Shown here: positions 1 through 6,473 of the stretch, piece by piece | Layout: the number at the start of each line of letters is the position of its first letter | Numbering within the stretch: position 1 is the stretch's first letter | From: Lentisphaerota bacterium | GTDB lineage: Bacteria; Verrucomicrobiota; Lentisphaeria; Victivallales; GWF2-50-93 | NCBI GenBank assembly: GCA_025360875.1 | Contig: JANYBI010000073.1 | Location: forward strand, 1 to 15,168 | Direction: 5' to 3' | Length of the DNA: 15,168 bases | Made by a program: the position numbers and the translations under genes | The notes under the pieces: model-generated | What the model was told of the DNA's origin: nothing | What the model saw: the letters and a program-made list of their open reading frames with translations, nothing else | Database searches by the model: none

Positions 1-58
1 CCAGAAACGCCTGGAGCGATAAACATGCTATCAGCAAAATCAATCTGAATCTTATCAT
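1..58 (-). CDS. Partial secreted protein, probable type IV pilus secretin (Amuc_1098/PilQ-like)
   Basis: Only the first 19 codons are in the window; the gene runs off the left edge. The ATG at 58-56 is preceded, six bases away, by a strong ribosome binding site (GGAGGAG on the minus strand, 65-71). The visible residues, MIRFRLILLIACLSLQAFL, are a textbook signal-peptide start: two arginines, then a hydrophobic core. Nothing of the mature protein can be seen, so the family call rests on position. It is the fifth gene of an operon whose first four match the Amuc_1102-1101-1100-1099 order, and in pilM-N-O-P-Q type operons and in the Akkermansia locus the last gene is the outer-membrane secretin. 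That an exported protein starts here is well supported; that it is a secretin is inference. Confidence 0.55.
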   Translation of the reverse strand, partial: MIRFRLILLIACLSLQAFL

Positions 59-89
59 AGGAAACTCCTCCGTAATATATAGAATTTAT

Positions 90-1409
90 TTATTTGTTTC
101 TTGGCTCCATTGGCGGCATTCCCGGTTGCATTCCAGGAGGCATTCCGGGCGGCATTCCAGCTGGCATTTTCATTCCAGGAGGCATAGTTGGTTTCGTTCC
201 AGGTGTCGCTGGTTTCGTCGTTCCAGGCGGTGTCACTCCTGCAGGAGGCATCATGGGGTTCCTCTCAGCATCCGGGACATCTTCCTTCTTAGAGGGTTCA
301 TCACTCATGGAGATTTCATATTCAGTATTGTCGCTTTGCCTGACAAGGATAACTTTGTTATTTGCGCTGGATACGCTTTTCACCAAATATTTTTCCTCCC
401 CTGTCTTGGCATCCCCTAAAGAAAATGTCTCATTGACAGCCAATGTAAAGTCCTTATTTATATCCTTGTTGTCGGAAGAGAATACAAGCTTGGCCGTCTC
501 TTTAGATTCCCAGACCTTCTGTTTTTCAACGGCTGTTATCGGAGAGTCACCTTCTTCCTGGATTACGATGCTATATACTGTCTTCTTGACGATATCCATC
601 CCCTTCTTGCCAACAGCCTCCTCCTTGATCTCGGACTTTATGTCCTTAATCACATATTTCCTGTCATTCAGATTGAGAACCGCTCCAACCTTGTAGAATC
701 TTGTCTTGGTGCCACCAGCGACAGTTTCGTCCATTTGGATAGTCCATGTCTTGATGTCATCCCCGTGCGCTGTAACTTTAATCAGGACAATCGGAAGCAT
801 ATTCTTTTTAATGCTTGTGAGATATATTTTTTTTGCAAATGGAGGATGTGATTTCGGATCCTTGAGACTGCAACCTGCCCTGAATTTCTCAAGATATGTG
901 AAACCGCTGGCATCAGACTGGTTTCCGCTATCAAGGTCATTTGGATTTAAACCGGCTTCCTTCTCAACATCATCGGGGATTCCGTTATCATTTGAATCCT
1001 TGGGCCCTAAAGGACCACCACCCACTCCGGTTGGAGCATGAAGGGCGAACTTACACAGGGGACAGACTCCTCCTTCGACAAAACATAAACGGGAAATAAG
1101 CCTCTGGCATTCGGTATTTGGACATCGTGCAACCTGGTAAGAAGCCAAAAGATCGGTAAAGTCCTTGTCTCCTTCTGTTCTTGGAGCACATGCAAGCCAT
1201 CTTTTTTCAGATTCCAGGACTTTCTTGTAGTTTATGTCTTCAGCATTAATCTTCTTGTAATCAGGCTGCTTTACCGGAAACTTCAAATCCTCCTCTTTGA
1301 TATCCATGGATTTGCTGAGTGCGAAAATCAGAAGAACCAGTGAAACAATAAATACCAGCAGAAAAGTCGCCAGTATAATTTTTTCATAATGTTTCTTTAA
1401 GAATTCCAT
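90..1409 (-). CDS. Amuc_1099-like pilus-system protein with Cys cluster, Ca-loop motif and Pro/Met-rich tail
   Basis: Predicted bitopic inner-membrane protein of 439 residues, fourth gene of the pilus operon, in the slot of Amuc_1099 or PilP. I start it at the ATG at 1409, five bases after AGG; the GTG six bases upstream lies within the ribosome binding site. Residues 11-33 form one membrane helix with basic residues before it, so the rest is probably periplasmic. Residues 96-119 hold five cysteines (CPNTEC, then C109, then CPLC), resembling a zinc ribbon. Residues 138-149 (DSNDNGIPDDVE), followed by GLNPND, are the thrombospondin type 3-like calcium loop common in PVC secreted proteins. The middle (about 195-375) is beta-rich. 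The last 50 or so residues are Pro/Met/Gly-rich (PPGM repeats). The gene begins two bases after the upstream stop and ends 31 bases before the secretin start. The family assignment is from order and architecture, not alignment. Confidence 0.72.
   Translation of the reverse strand: MEFLKKHYEKIILATFLLVFIVSLVLLIFALSKSMDIKEEDLKFPVKQPDYKKINAEDINYKKVLESEKRWLACAPRTEGDKDFTDLLASYQVARCPNTECQRLISRLCFVEGGVCPLCKFALHAPTGVGGGPLGPKDSNDNGIPDDVEKEAGLNPNDLDSGNQSDASGFTYLEKFRAGCSLKDPKSHPPFAKKIYLTSIKKNMLPIVLIKVTAHGDDIKTWTIQMDETVAGGTKTRFYKVGAVLNLNDRKYVIKDIKSEIKEEAVGKKGMDIVKKTVYSIVIQEEGDSPITAVEKQKVWESKETAKLVFSSDNKDINKDFTLAVNETFSLGDAKTGEEKYLVKSVSSANNKVILVRQSDNTEYEISMSDEPSKKEDVPDAERNPMMPPAGVTPPGTTKPATPGTKPTMPPGMKMPAGMPPGMPPGMQPGMPPMEPRNK
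111..186 (-). repeat. Short tandem repeat coding for the PPGM tail
   Basis: On the plus strand the motif GGCATTCC followed by (A/C/G)GG recurs at 12-15 base spacing. Read on the minus strand it encodes degenerate MPPGM/MPAGM units at the extreme C-terminus of the Amuc_1099-like protein. The unit length is a multiple of three, so gain or loss of units would keep the frame. This makes it a plausible site of length variation between strains. Confidence 0.7.
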
Positions 1410-1411
1410 AT

Positions 1412-2782
1412 TCACCTTTTTTTAATTTCATCAGCAATGTATATCACATAGTCAATCTTCAAGTCGGCAACAACATCTGACGAAGAACCGATAACCGGGG
1501 CGCCATAAGCCTCATCCTTCTTCGCCTTTTCAGCCTTTTCGGAAGCAGTAGGGATTCCCGGTCGCCCCGCCGGCAAGGTTGCAGTTGCGGCAACGGGAGT
1601 GGTAGCATTAGCACCCGTTGTCGCAGTAGCAGTCAGATTTTTCATCTCATCCACAAGTTTCTTAAGTACCAAATCTTTTACTATATAAACTCTGTTTTCC
1701 TTGTATGCGTCCTGTAGATTGTTAATGAAATCCCTTATGGAATTCATCGAACCAACTATCTGTATTTTATAAGTCAAGGTCAAGAATCCACGGCTTTCAA
1801 CTCCATCAAGGCTCTGTGCCGTCAAGGAAACTATCCCTCTTATACTTGTCCCCTTCATCCTGTAAACGAGATCCTCAATCATCTTATAATGCTTGAGAAT
1901 CAGGGGGATGCGTTCAGGCTGTGGCATTCCCTTGATAACCGTAAACATTGAAGTCTTATCAGGGATGACCATCGGCGCGGTATTATTATCAGAAGACTTC
2001 ACAAAGCTGTTGAGCTTGGCGTCCATGTTTGAAACATATGCTGTGCAGACTTCAGGGCTCATGGTTCTCGAAAGCCCAAGTCCCTCAATTATCAGAAGGA
2101 TTAGGTTTTCCTGATCCAGTTCCTCGAGTGTATGTGCCTCAAAAGTAGATTTAAAAGCAGCAACGGCGGCCTCGACTTTCGTTGAATCCTCCTCTACCTT
2201 CTGGGCTTCCGCTTCCGCCTTTTTGGCATCCGCGTCAGCTTTCTGTGCGTCTGCTTCCGCCTTCTTGGCGTCTGCGTCGGCCTTATCTTCCTTCTTGGTA
2301 CCTGTATCAGGCTTTTTCGCTTCTCCTTCGACTTTCTTTGCAACCTTTACCTCGGCTTTTGGCTTCCCATCATTTAATACATCTCCCATGAATTTCAGGA
2401 AAATCTGTTCGACAGACCCGATCTTCTTCTCCTTTTCATATGAAGCACGCCATTTGGTGTAAAGGGTATTTTCACTGACTCCCAATGCCTCAGCGAACGC
2501 CTGAATGGCGGCCCTGTAAGGCTTACCGAACAGCAAATGTATCTCATTCACCTTCTGCTGAGCCATTGTGATATCTGAACTTATGGCATCGAGATTCCCT
2601 TTTAGGGGAGCAGGTTTCTCCTCAATGAGTTTCTTAATCTTGTCCTTCTGCACAACAAGTTCCGCCTGATGATTTTTCAATGTCATGGACGCCTGGACGA
2701 CTAAAAACACCAGGACTATTGAAACCAGCAGGGAGATTCCAATGACAACGAACAGCACTATATTTCTTTTTATTATTTCCAT
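1412..2782 (-). CDS. PilO / Amuc_1100-like pilus-complex protein with Ala/Lys coiled-coil insert
   Basis: A 456-residue protein with a short basic N-terminus, one membrane helix (about 8-31), a coiled-coil stretch (35-85) and a C-terminal alpha/beta domain (about 285-375, then 435-452). This is the PilO/GspM-like layout of alignment-subcomplex proteins that bridge inner membrane and secretin. The order PilM-like, this gene, Amuc_1099-like, secretin is that of the Akkermansia locus, where this slot is Amuc_1100, the surface protein known for TLR2 signalling. Residues 141-210 are a highly charged Ala/Lys/Glu/Asp segment with two near-identical 14-residue units, like the TolA stalk. A second low-complexity stretch rich in Ala/Thr/Pro lies at 383-415. 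The start is five bases after the PilM stop and has no clear Shine-Dalgarno, suggesting translational coupling. Homology to Amuc_1100 itself is inferred from synteny and topology. Confidence 0.72.
   Translation of the reverse strand: MEIIKRNIVLFVVIGISLLVSIVLVFLVVQASMTLKNHQAELVVQKDKIKKLIEEKPAPLKGNLDAISSDITMAQQKVNEIHLLFGKPYRAAIQAFAEALGVSENTLYTKWRASYEKEKKIGSVEQIFLKFMGDVLNDGKPKAEVKVAKKVEGEAKKPDTGTKKEDKADADAKKAEADAQKADADAKKAEAEAQKVEEDSTKVEAAVAAFKSTFEAHTLEELDQENLILLIIEGLGLSRTMSPEVCTAYVSNMDAKLNSFVKSSDNNTAPMVIPDKTSMFTVIKGMPQPERIPLILKHYKMIEDLVYRMKGTSIRGIVSLTAQSLDGVESRGFLTLTYKIQIVGSMNSIRDFINNLQDAYKENRVYIVKDLVLKKLVDEMKNLTATATTGANATTPVAATATLPAGRPGIPTASEKAEKAKKDEAYGAPVIGSSSDVVADLKIDYVIYIADEIKKR
2198..2281 (-). 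repeat. Two-copy 42-bp in-frame repeat (ADADAKKAEADAQK units)
   Basis: Residues 168-181 and 182-195 of the Amuc_1100-like protein are ADADAKKAEADAQK and ADADAKKAEAEAQK: tandem 14-residue units differing at one position. The DNA of the two units (2240-2281 and 2198-2239) differs at several synonymous positions, so the protein pattern is conserved more strictly than the bases. The unit is predicted to be a long charged alpha helix. Confidence 0.85.
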
Positions 2783-2787
2783 AATGG

Positions 2788-4536
2788 CTATTTATTGAAT
2801 GATGTTTTTAATTTTATTGACATCTTAAACGTTGAAAAATTGTTTTTTTCATCCTTGGGAGGCTGAAATTCCCTAGTAAGGAGTTCAGCAGGCTTCTCTG
2901 TGAACACCGATGTCGTCAGGAGCCTTTTCTTAAAGCTGTCTATTTCGGCGGTTGCTCCGAAGAAATATCCTTCAAAGTCAATCCATTCAACCTTGCCGGA
3001 ATCCACAGCTGCAGTCTTGCCTCTTTTAGCGAATATCGGGAACATCGGTTTATCCTTGTTTTCTTCTTGTGGAGCGTCAGTGGCGGCGGATATGGCAGCT
3101 CCAGCTCCAGTTCCAGGGGCAACGCTTATAAGCCACATGTTGTCCGGAACCTTAGCCTGGAGTTCATTCAGGATATTTATCCAGTTACCTCTTCCGGAAA
3201 TAATATTCTGGGCATCCCTGAGCTCACTCATCAGCGAATCCTTCTTCTTTCCCGCATTGTTCACTTCGTCCTTGAGCTTTTCAGTAGACTCGACAATGCT
3301 CTTGGCAAGCATAACTTTCTTGCCATCGATCTTCTCCTGTTTCCCGGTAGAGAAATAGATTAGGGCGAGACAGAGGACAAACGACGCCGCGCTTGCATAG
3401 AAATATGGGGTCTTGCGCCTTATCTCCTGCATCTTCTTGATCCTCTCTGGAATAAGCGAAATCTCTATGGGGCATGATGTAATATGCCTCAATCCGAGAC
3501 CAATAACCTCGGAGAACATATGGGCCACTTCAGCAAGCTGCTCCCTATTTATGTGATCAGGAAGCGAAACAACCTGGAAAGGATTGAAATATTCGACGGG
3601 AATCTTCAGTTTGTCGGAGAAAAATCTCGGAGTAAATGCCATAACGGAACTTCCGCCGGAAAGATAAAGCTTTACCGGCTTGTTTCCTTTTTCCTGGGAT
3701 CGATATACATTGATAGATCTGTTTAACTCCCCGTGTAGACGCGTCATGACGTTCCTGACAATCTTTGAAATTGTGGCGGCGACCTCGGAATCCGGTTCCT
3801 CGTATGCTCCGCCCAATGCGACAAACCCGTGCTTCTTCTTGAGTTCTTCCGCATCCTTGAACGGTATGCCGAATTCCTTGCTTATCTGCTGGGTTATGGA
3901 ATGTCCAGCAATAGGGATGGGCCTGACAAAGAATCGTCCGCTGTCAATAAACACAAGGCTCGAGCACTTGGACCCTATGTTCAGGATCATGATACATTCA
4001 TTTCCGCCTACCTCATTCGCTCTCGCAGCATTATAACAGGCGACAGGAGCGACATCAACAACTGAAATCTCCTTGCCGAACTTCTCAATAGCATTAGTCA
4101 GTTCTTCGACAACAGTATCCTTGACAACAATAAACATCACTTCAATTTCATTCTCGACACCAGTACTGATCAGCTGATAGTCCCATACTACCTCGTCAAT
4201 AGGGAAAGGCACGTTCTGCTTCGCCTCATATTCGACAACCTGCTTGACCCTGTCCTCTTTCTCGCCCATCGGAGGAAGTTTTACAAAACGCACGAAAGTA
4301 GACTGCCCTGAAATGGATATGAGAACCTTCTTGGCCGTGAAATGATGTTCGTCCAGGACAGCCGCAAGCTTGTCAGTCAGGGCCGTAAGCAGTTCTTCCT
4401 CCTTGAGGTCTCCGCCATATTCAGCGAAAGCAAATTTCTCCAAAACAAACTTCCCGCCAGGCGGATAACTGAATTCTGCCAGCTTTACGCTGTCAGCCCC
4501 TATATCAATCGCAAGAATGGTATCTGTTTTTGCCAT
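2788..4536 (-). CDS. pilM: PilM-PilN fusion (Amuc_1101-like), actin-fold pilus assembly protein with C-terminal membrane anchor
   Basis: Residues 1-350 are PilM, the actin/FtsA-like cytoplasmic ATP-binding ring protein of type IV pilus assembly. Phosphate loop 1 is LAIDIGADSVKLAEF (8-22), phosphate loop 2 LNIGSKCSSLVF (185-196) and the adenosine loop LYLSGGSS (290-297). PilM is usually about 350 residues; this chain is 582. The extra part resembles PilN: EISLIPERI (358-366) matches the INLLPxR motif that PilN uses to dock into PilM. It is followed by a membrane helix (378-396), a coiled coil (400-445) and a ferredoxin-like periplasmic domain with NWINILNELQAKVPDNMWL (451-469) typical of PilN. 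A stand-alone pilN is absent from this operon, supporting a true fusion. The start ATG has no Shine-Dalgarno and lies next to a tandem duplication. Confidence 0.88.
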   Translation of the reverse strand: MAKTDTILAIDIGADSVKLAEFSYPPGGKFVLEKFAFAEYGGDLKEEELLTALTDKLAAVLDEHHFTAKKVLISISGQSTFVRFVKLPPMGEKEDRVKQVVEYEAKQNVPFPIDEVVWDYQLISTGVENEIEVMFIVVKDTVVEELTNAIEKFGKEISVVDVAPVACYNAARANEVGGNECIMILNIGSKCSSLVFIDSGRFFVRPIPIAGHSITQQISKEFGIPFKDAEELKKKHGFVALGGAYEEPDSEVAATISKIVRNVMTRLHGELNRSINVYRSQEKGNKPVKLYLSGGSSVMAFTPRFFSDKLKIPVEYFNPFQVVSLPDHINREQLAEVAHMFSEVIGLGLRHITSCPIEISLIPERIKKMQEIRRKTPYFYASAASFVLCLALIYFSTGKQEKIDGKKVMLAKSIVESTEKLKDEVNNAGKKKDSLMSELRDAQNIISGRGNWINILNELQAKVPDNMWLISVAPGTGAGAAISAATDAPQEENKDKPMFPIFAKRGKTAAVDSGKVEWIDFEGYFFGATAEIDSFKKRLLTTSVFTEKPAELLTREFQPPKDEKNNFSTFKMSIKLKTSFNK

Positions 4537-4544
4537 ATTATATA

Positions 4545-4566
4545 TATTCAGTTAATATTCAGTTAA
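4545..4566. repeat. Perfect 11-bp tandem duplication before pilM
   Basis: TATTCAGTTAA occurs twice back to back (4545-4555 and 4556-4566, plus strand), filling most of the gap between the stop of the Amuc_1102-like gene (4569-4571) and the pilM start (4536). It occupies the place where the pilM ribosome binding site should be and contains no Shine-Dalgarno sequence. It looks like a recent slippage or duplication event. Confidence 0.9.
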
Positions 4567-4568
4567 GG

Positions 4569-5252
4569 TTATTTAGCGAATTCGGTCTGTTTGACTGTCT
4601 CATAGTAATCATAGTTGAGGAAGGCCCACGGGGTCTTATCCTGGCCTTGTATCCCATTCTTTTCCCTTGGAAGATTTGGCATCGTCTTGGCTTTGGCAAA
4701 CTTTTCAGCAACAGCTGCCGCTGTACCCTGTTTGGGAACCTGGTATCCAATCCCGATGTCGGCATCGTTGTACTTGAACAACACTCTTGCATCTATTTTC
4801 TTCAACTCGGTCTTGTTCAATTTATTCGAGGGGCCCCACCACTTCTCAATTATCCTAGGAGGGACGAATGCCAGGAGACGATGCTTGCTGCCATCAAGTG
4901 AAAAAGCCCAGTATGTGACTTTCCCTGACAATAGCACATAGTTCTTCCCGTCCTCCGAAGGAAGAAGAATTTCATATTCGGCAGAAACATCGTCCAAAGT
5001 TTCTCCAGTCTTATTGGACACGGCCGTTGTGAAATTCACTTCTATCTGAATCCAGTTCCTGTTTGTTATACCGCCCTTTTCCATGACATTAATAACTTTC
5101 CAGATAGGCGTATTTACAACATCAAGGTCAACACTTGCATCTTTTATGAGAGACACAGGACGGTTCCCCTGGGCATATGTTTCGGGAATCAAAATGGAAA
5201 CGGCGAGAAAAAATGATGACAGAAAGAGCGCAATGGAGCAGAGCTTTTTCAT
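4569..5252 (-). CDS. Secreted Amuc_1102-like pilus-locus protein
   Basis: A 227-residue exported protein and first gene of the pilus operon. Residues 1-28 are a signal peptide (MKK, hydrophobic core, then ETYAQG), with likely cleavage near residue 27. The mature part alternates beta-strand patterns (for example WIQIEVNFTTAV, AEYEILLP, YVLLSGKVTYWAF, HRLLAFVPP), fitting an all-beta, immunoglobulin-like fold, and ends in an aromatic LNYDYYETV segment. I do not recognise a catalytic motif. In Akkermansia the gene beside the PilM-like Amuc_1101 is Amuc_1102, described as an Ig-like pilus-related protein; position, size and fold type agree. The ATG follows AAGGAAG at a spacing of seven. The pilM gene starts 32 bases after its stop, so it very likely leads the transcript. 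Confidence 0.68.
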   Translation of the reverse strand: MKKLCSIALFLSSFFLAVSILIPETYAQGNRPVSLIKDASVDLDVVNTPIWKVINVMEKGGITNRNWIQIEVNFTTAVSNKTGETLDDVSAEYEILLPSEDGKNYVLLSGKVTYWAFSLDGSKHRLLAFVPPRIIEKWWGPSNKLNKTELKKIDARVLFKYNDADIGIGYQVPKQGTAAAVAEKFAKAKTMPNLPREKNGIQGQDKTPWAFLNYDYYETVKQTEFAK

Positions 5253-5300
5253 TGAAAATCTTCCTTATATTTTGCTTTATACAGACAAAACAGTTTAAAA

Positions 5301-5327
5301 ATTATCCCCATGGAACAATTTTTGCAA
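5301..5327 (-). promoter_or_regulatory. Candidate promoter of the pilus operon
   Basis: On the minus strand a good -10 (GATAAT, 5306-5301) lies about 50 bases before the first start codon. A TTGCAA (5327-5322) sits 15 bases upstream as a possible -35; that spacing is short. The gap is shared with the divergent glycosyltransferase gene. I see no other promoter inside the operon, where gaps are at most 32 bases. Confidence 0.4.
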
Positions 5328-5352
5328 GTAAATATTGATTTTTTTTTTATCT

Positions 5353-5390
5353 TATAATTGTTTAGTTCCTATTACTCCATATTGGAAAGG
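5353..5390 (+). promoter_or_regulatory. Candidate -10 and ribosome binding site of the glycosyltransferase gene
   Basis: A perfect TATAAT (5353-5358) follows a T10 run (5339-5348); no convincing -35 is visible at 16-18 bases. GGAAAGG (5384-5390), six bases before ATG 5397, is the ribosome binding site that fixes the start. An in-frame TTG at 5358 would overlap the -10 and lacks a ribosome binding site. Confidence 0.45.
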
Positions 5391-5396
5391 TTTATT

Positions 5397-6134
5397 ATGT
5401 CGGAAAACACAGGAATTTGGCTTGCGATACCTGTCTTCAACCATTCCACAAAACTTCCGGATTTGATATCAAGATGTATTTTGGAATGTCCGAATATTGT
5501 CGTAGTTGACGATGGTTCCACGGATCAGGACTTAAAAAAACTTCTTTCAGAAAAACCAGTCCACCTTATCTGTCACAAGCAGAACCTAGGCAAAGCCGAA
5601 GCCATCAAGAGTGCCGCAAGATATATTTATGAAAATCATGGGGCATTCATGCTCACCATGGATGCCGACGGCCAGCATTTCCCCGAGGAAATAGCGAAAT
5701 TCACCGAGTTGATCAGAAATGGAGGCGGCAATATCGTCATAGGGGCCAGGGATTTCAGTTCAAAGAAGATACCTGCCTCCAGCAGACTCGGCAGGCAGAT
5801 CTCCAACTTTCTCATATGGCTTGAAACTGGAACAACGCTTATGGATACACAGAGCGGATTCAGGGCTTATCCGGTGAATATCTTCAATGAAATCAAATGC
5901 GACTCATCGCGGTTCTCGCTTGAAACCGAAATCATTGTCAGAGCCCTATGGAAAGGATACAATGTTTCAGAAATTGACATTTCGGTATCCTATCCTGAGG
6001 GTAAAGGGAGGATTTCACATTTCAGCTTTTTCAAGGACAATCTCAGGATCCTTCTTCTGCACATAGGGCTTTTACTTGAAAGATGCCTTGCCAAAAGACG
6101 GAAATCCGACATAAGGATTACTGGCGGGAAATAA
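5397..6134 (+). CDS. Family 2 glycosyltransferase, dolichol-phosphate-mannose/undecaprenyl-sugar synthase type
   Basis: A 245-residue GT-A fold enzyme expected to transfer a sugar from a nucleotide donor, in this subgroup often to a polyprenyl phosphate at the inner membrane. The N-terminal strand IWLAIPVFNH (7-16), the nucleotide-binding VVVDDGSTD (35-43) and the metal-binding DADGQH (89-94) are all present. The subgroup signature follows: QSGFRAYP (152-159), then FSLETEII (173-180) and ISVSYP (195-200). The C-terminal FFKDNLRILLLHIGLLLE is amphipathic to hydrophobic and may sit on the membrane; there are no full transmembrane domains, so this is the short soluble or peripheral form. Donor and acceptor cannot be read from sequence. 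It is transcribed away from the pilus operon and converges on the ACP/KAS pair, which hints at, but does not prove, a shared envelope-lipid role. Confidence 0.88.
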   Translation: MSENTGIWLAIPVFNHSTKLPDLISRCILECPNIVVVDDGSTDQDLKKLLSEKPVHLICHKQNLGKAEAIKSAARYIYENHGAFMLTMDADGQHFPEEIAKFTELIRNGGGNIVIGARDFSSKKIPASSRLGRQISNFLIWLETGTTLMDTQSGFRAYPVNIFNEIKCDSSRFSLETEIIVRALWKGYNVSEIDISVSYPEGKGRISHFSFFKDNLRILLLHIGLLLERCLAKRRKSDIRITGGK

Positions 6135-6151
6135 AAAGGGGACGCAGATCC
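6133..6151. repeat. Short REP-like sequence AAAAAGGGGACGCAGATCC
   Basis: It begins inside the stop codon of the glycosyltransferase gene. Its reverse complement shares GGATCTGCG with 13474-13482, and both copies follow an A-run plus GGGG. Together they look like the two halves of one palindrome (AAAAGGGGATCTGCG / CGCAGATCCCC type), as found in REP-like dispersed repeats. Two partial copies 7 kb apart are weak evidence. Confidence 0.35.
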
Positions 6152-6162
6152 TAAGACTGGAA

Positions 6163-6414
6163 TCAGAGGCTTTTCATCCTAGGTTCAAGATAAATTATAC
6201 AGCTGCTGAGCGTGGCAAGCTGGGGATAGTCAGCTTCAGGAACCTCAATACCGTATTTCTTCCTGAGTTCCATCACAATATCAAGGAAATCCATAGAATC
6301 CAGTTCAAGCTGATCCCTTAGCTTCTTATCCGGATCCACTCCTGAACAGTCCCCTTCCGGAAGAATGTCATTAATTATGCTTATTATCGCAGCTGAAATC
6401 TCTTCTCTGGTCAT
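6163..6414 (-). CDS. Acyl carrier protein
   Basis: A small acidic four-helix protein of 83 residues that would carry acyl chains on a 4'-phosphopantetheine arm. The attachment site is S40 in LELDSMDFLDIVMEL (36-50), the usual DS(L/M) motif at the start of helix 2. The following RKKYGIEVPEADY (51-63) matches the conserved helix 2 to 3 region. The ATG at 6414 is chosen because CAGGAG stands seven bases upstream; an in-frame GTG 24 bases earlier has no ribosome binding site. It lies about 60 bases downstream of the ketosynthase on the same strand, so the two are probably cotranscribed. It differs from housekeeping AcpP (usual motif GADSLDTVEL), so it looks like a dedicated ACP. The AcpS encoded nearby could convert it to the holo form. 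Confidence 0.9.
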   Translation of the reverse strand: MTREEISAAIISIINDILPEGDCSGVDPDKKLRDQLELDSMDFLDIVMELRKKYGIEVPEADYPQLATLSSCIIYLEPRMKSL

Positions 6415-6473
6415 CACAAACTCCTGAATTTTTATCACAATAAATATTGAGGGGTACGTAATTTAACATTGTT

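Noticed and set aside
94..696. Long plus-strand open frame (200 codons) rich in Gly/Pro/Ile
   Set aside because: It is the antisense of the Amuc_1099-like gene; its odd N-terminus is the reverse reading of the PPGM repeat, and no ribosome binding site or family match supports it.
5358..5396. Longer form of the glycosyltransferase starting at TTG 5358
   Set aside because: The TTG overlaps the TATAAT box and has no Shine-Dalgarno; ATG 5397 has GGAAAGG at ideal spacing, and GT2 proteins begin close to the first beta strand.
6138..6180. Possible bidirectional terminator between the glycosyltransferase and the ACP gene
   Set aside because: The best stem (GATCC with GGAATC) needs a bulge and has no T-run; it is not a convincing rho-independent terminator.
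6415..6438. GTG start eight codons upstream for the acyl carrier protein
   Set aside because: No ribosome binding site before the GTG; CAGGAG lies correctly before ATG 6414.
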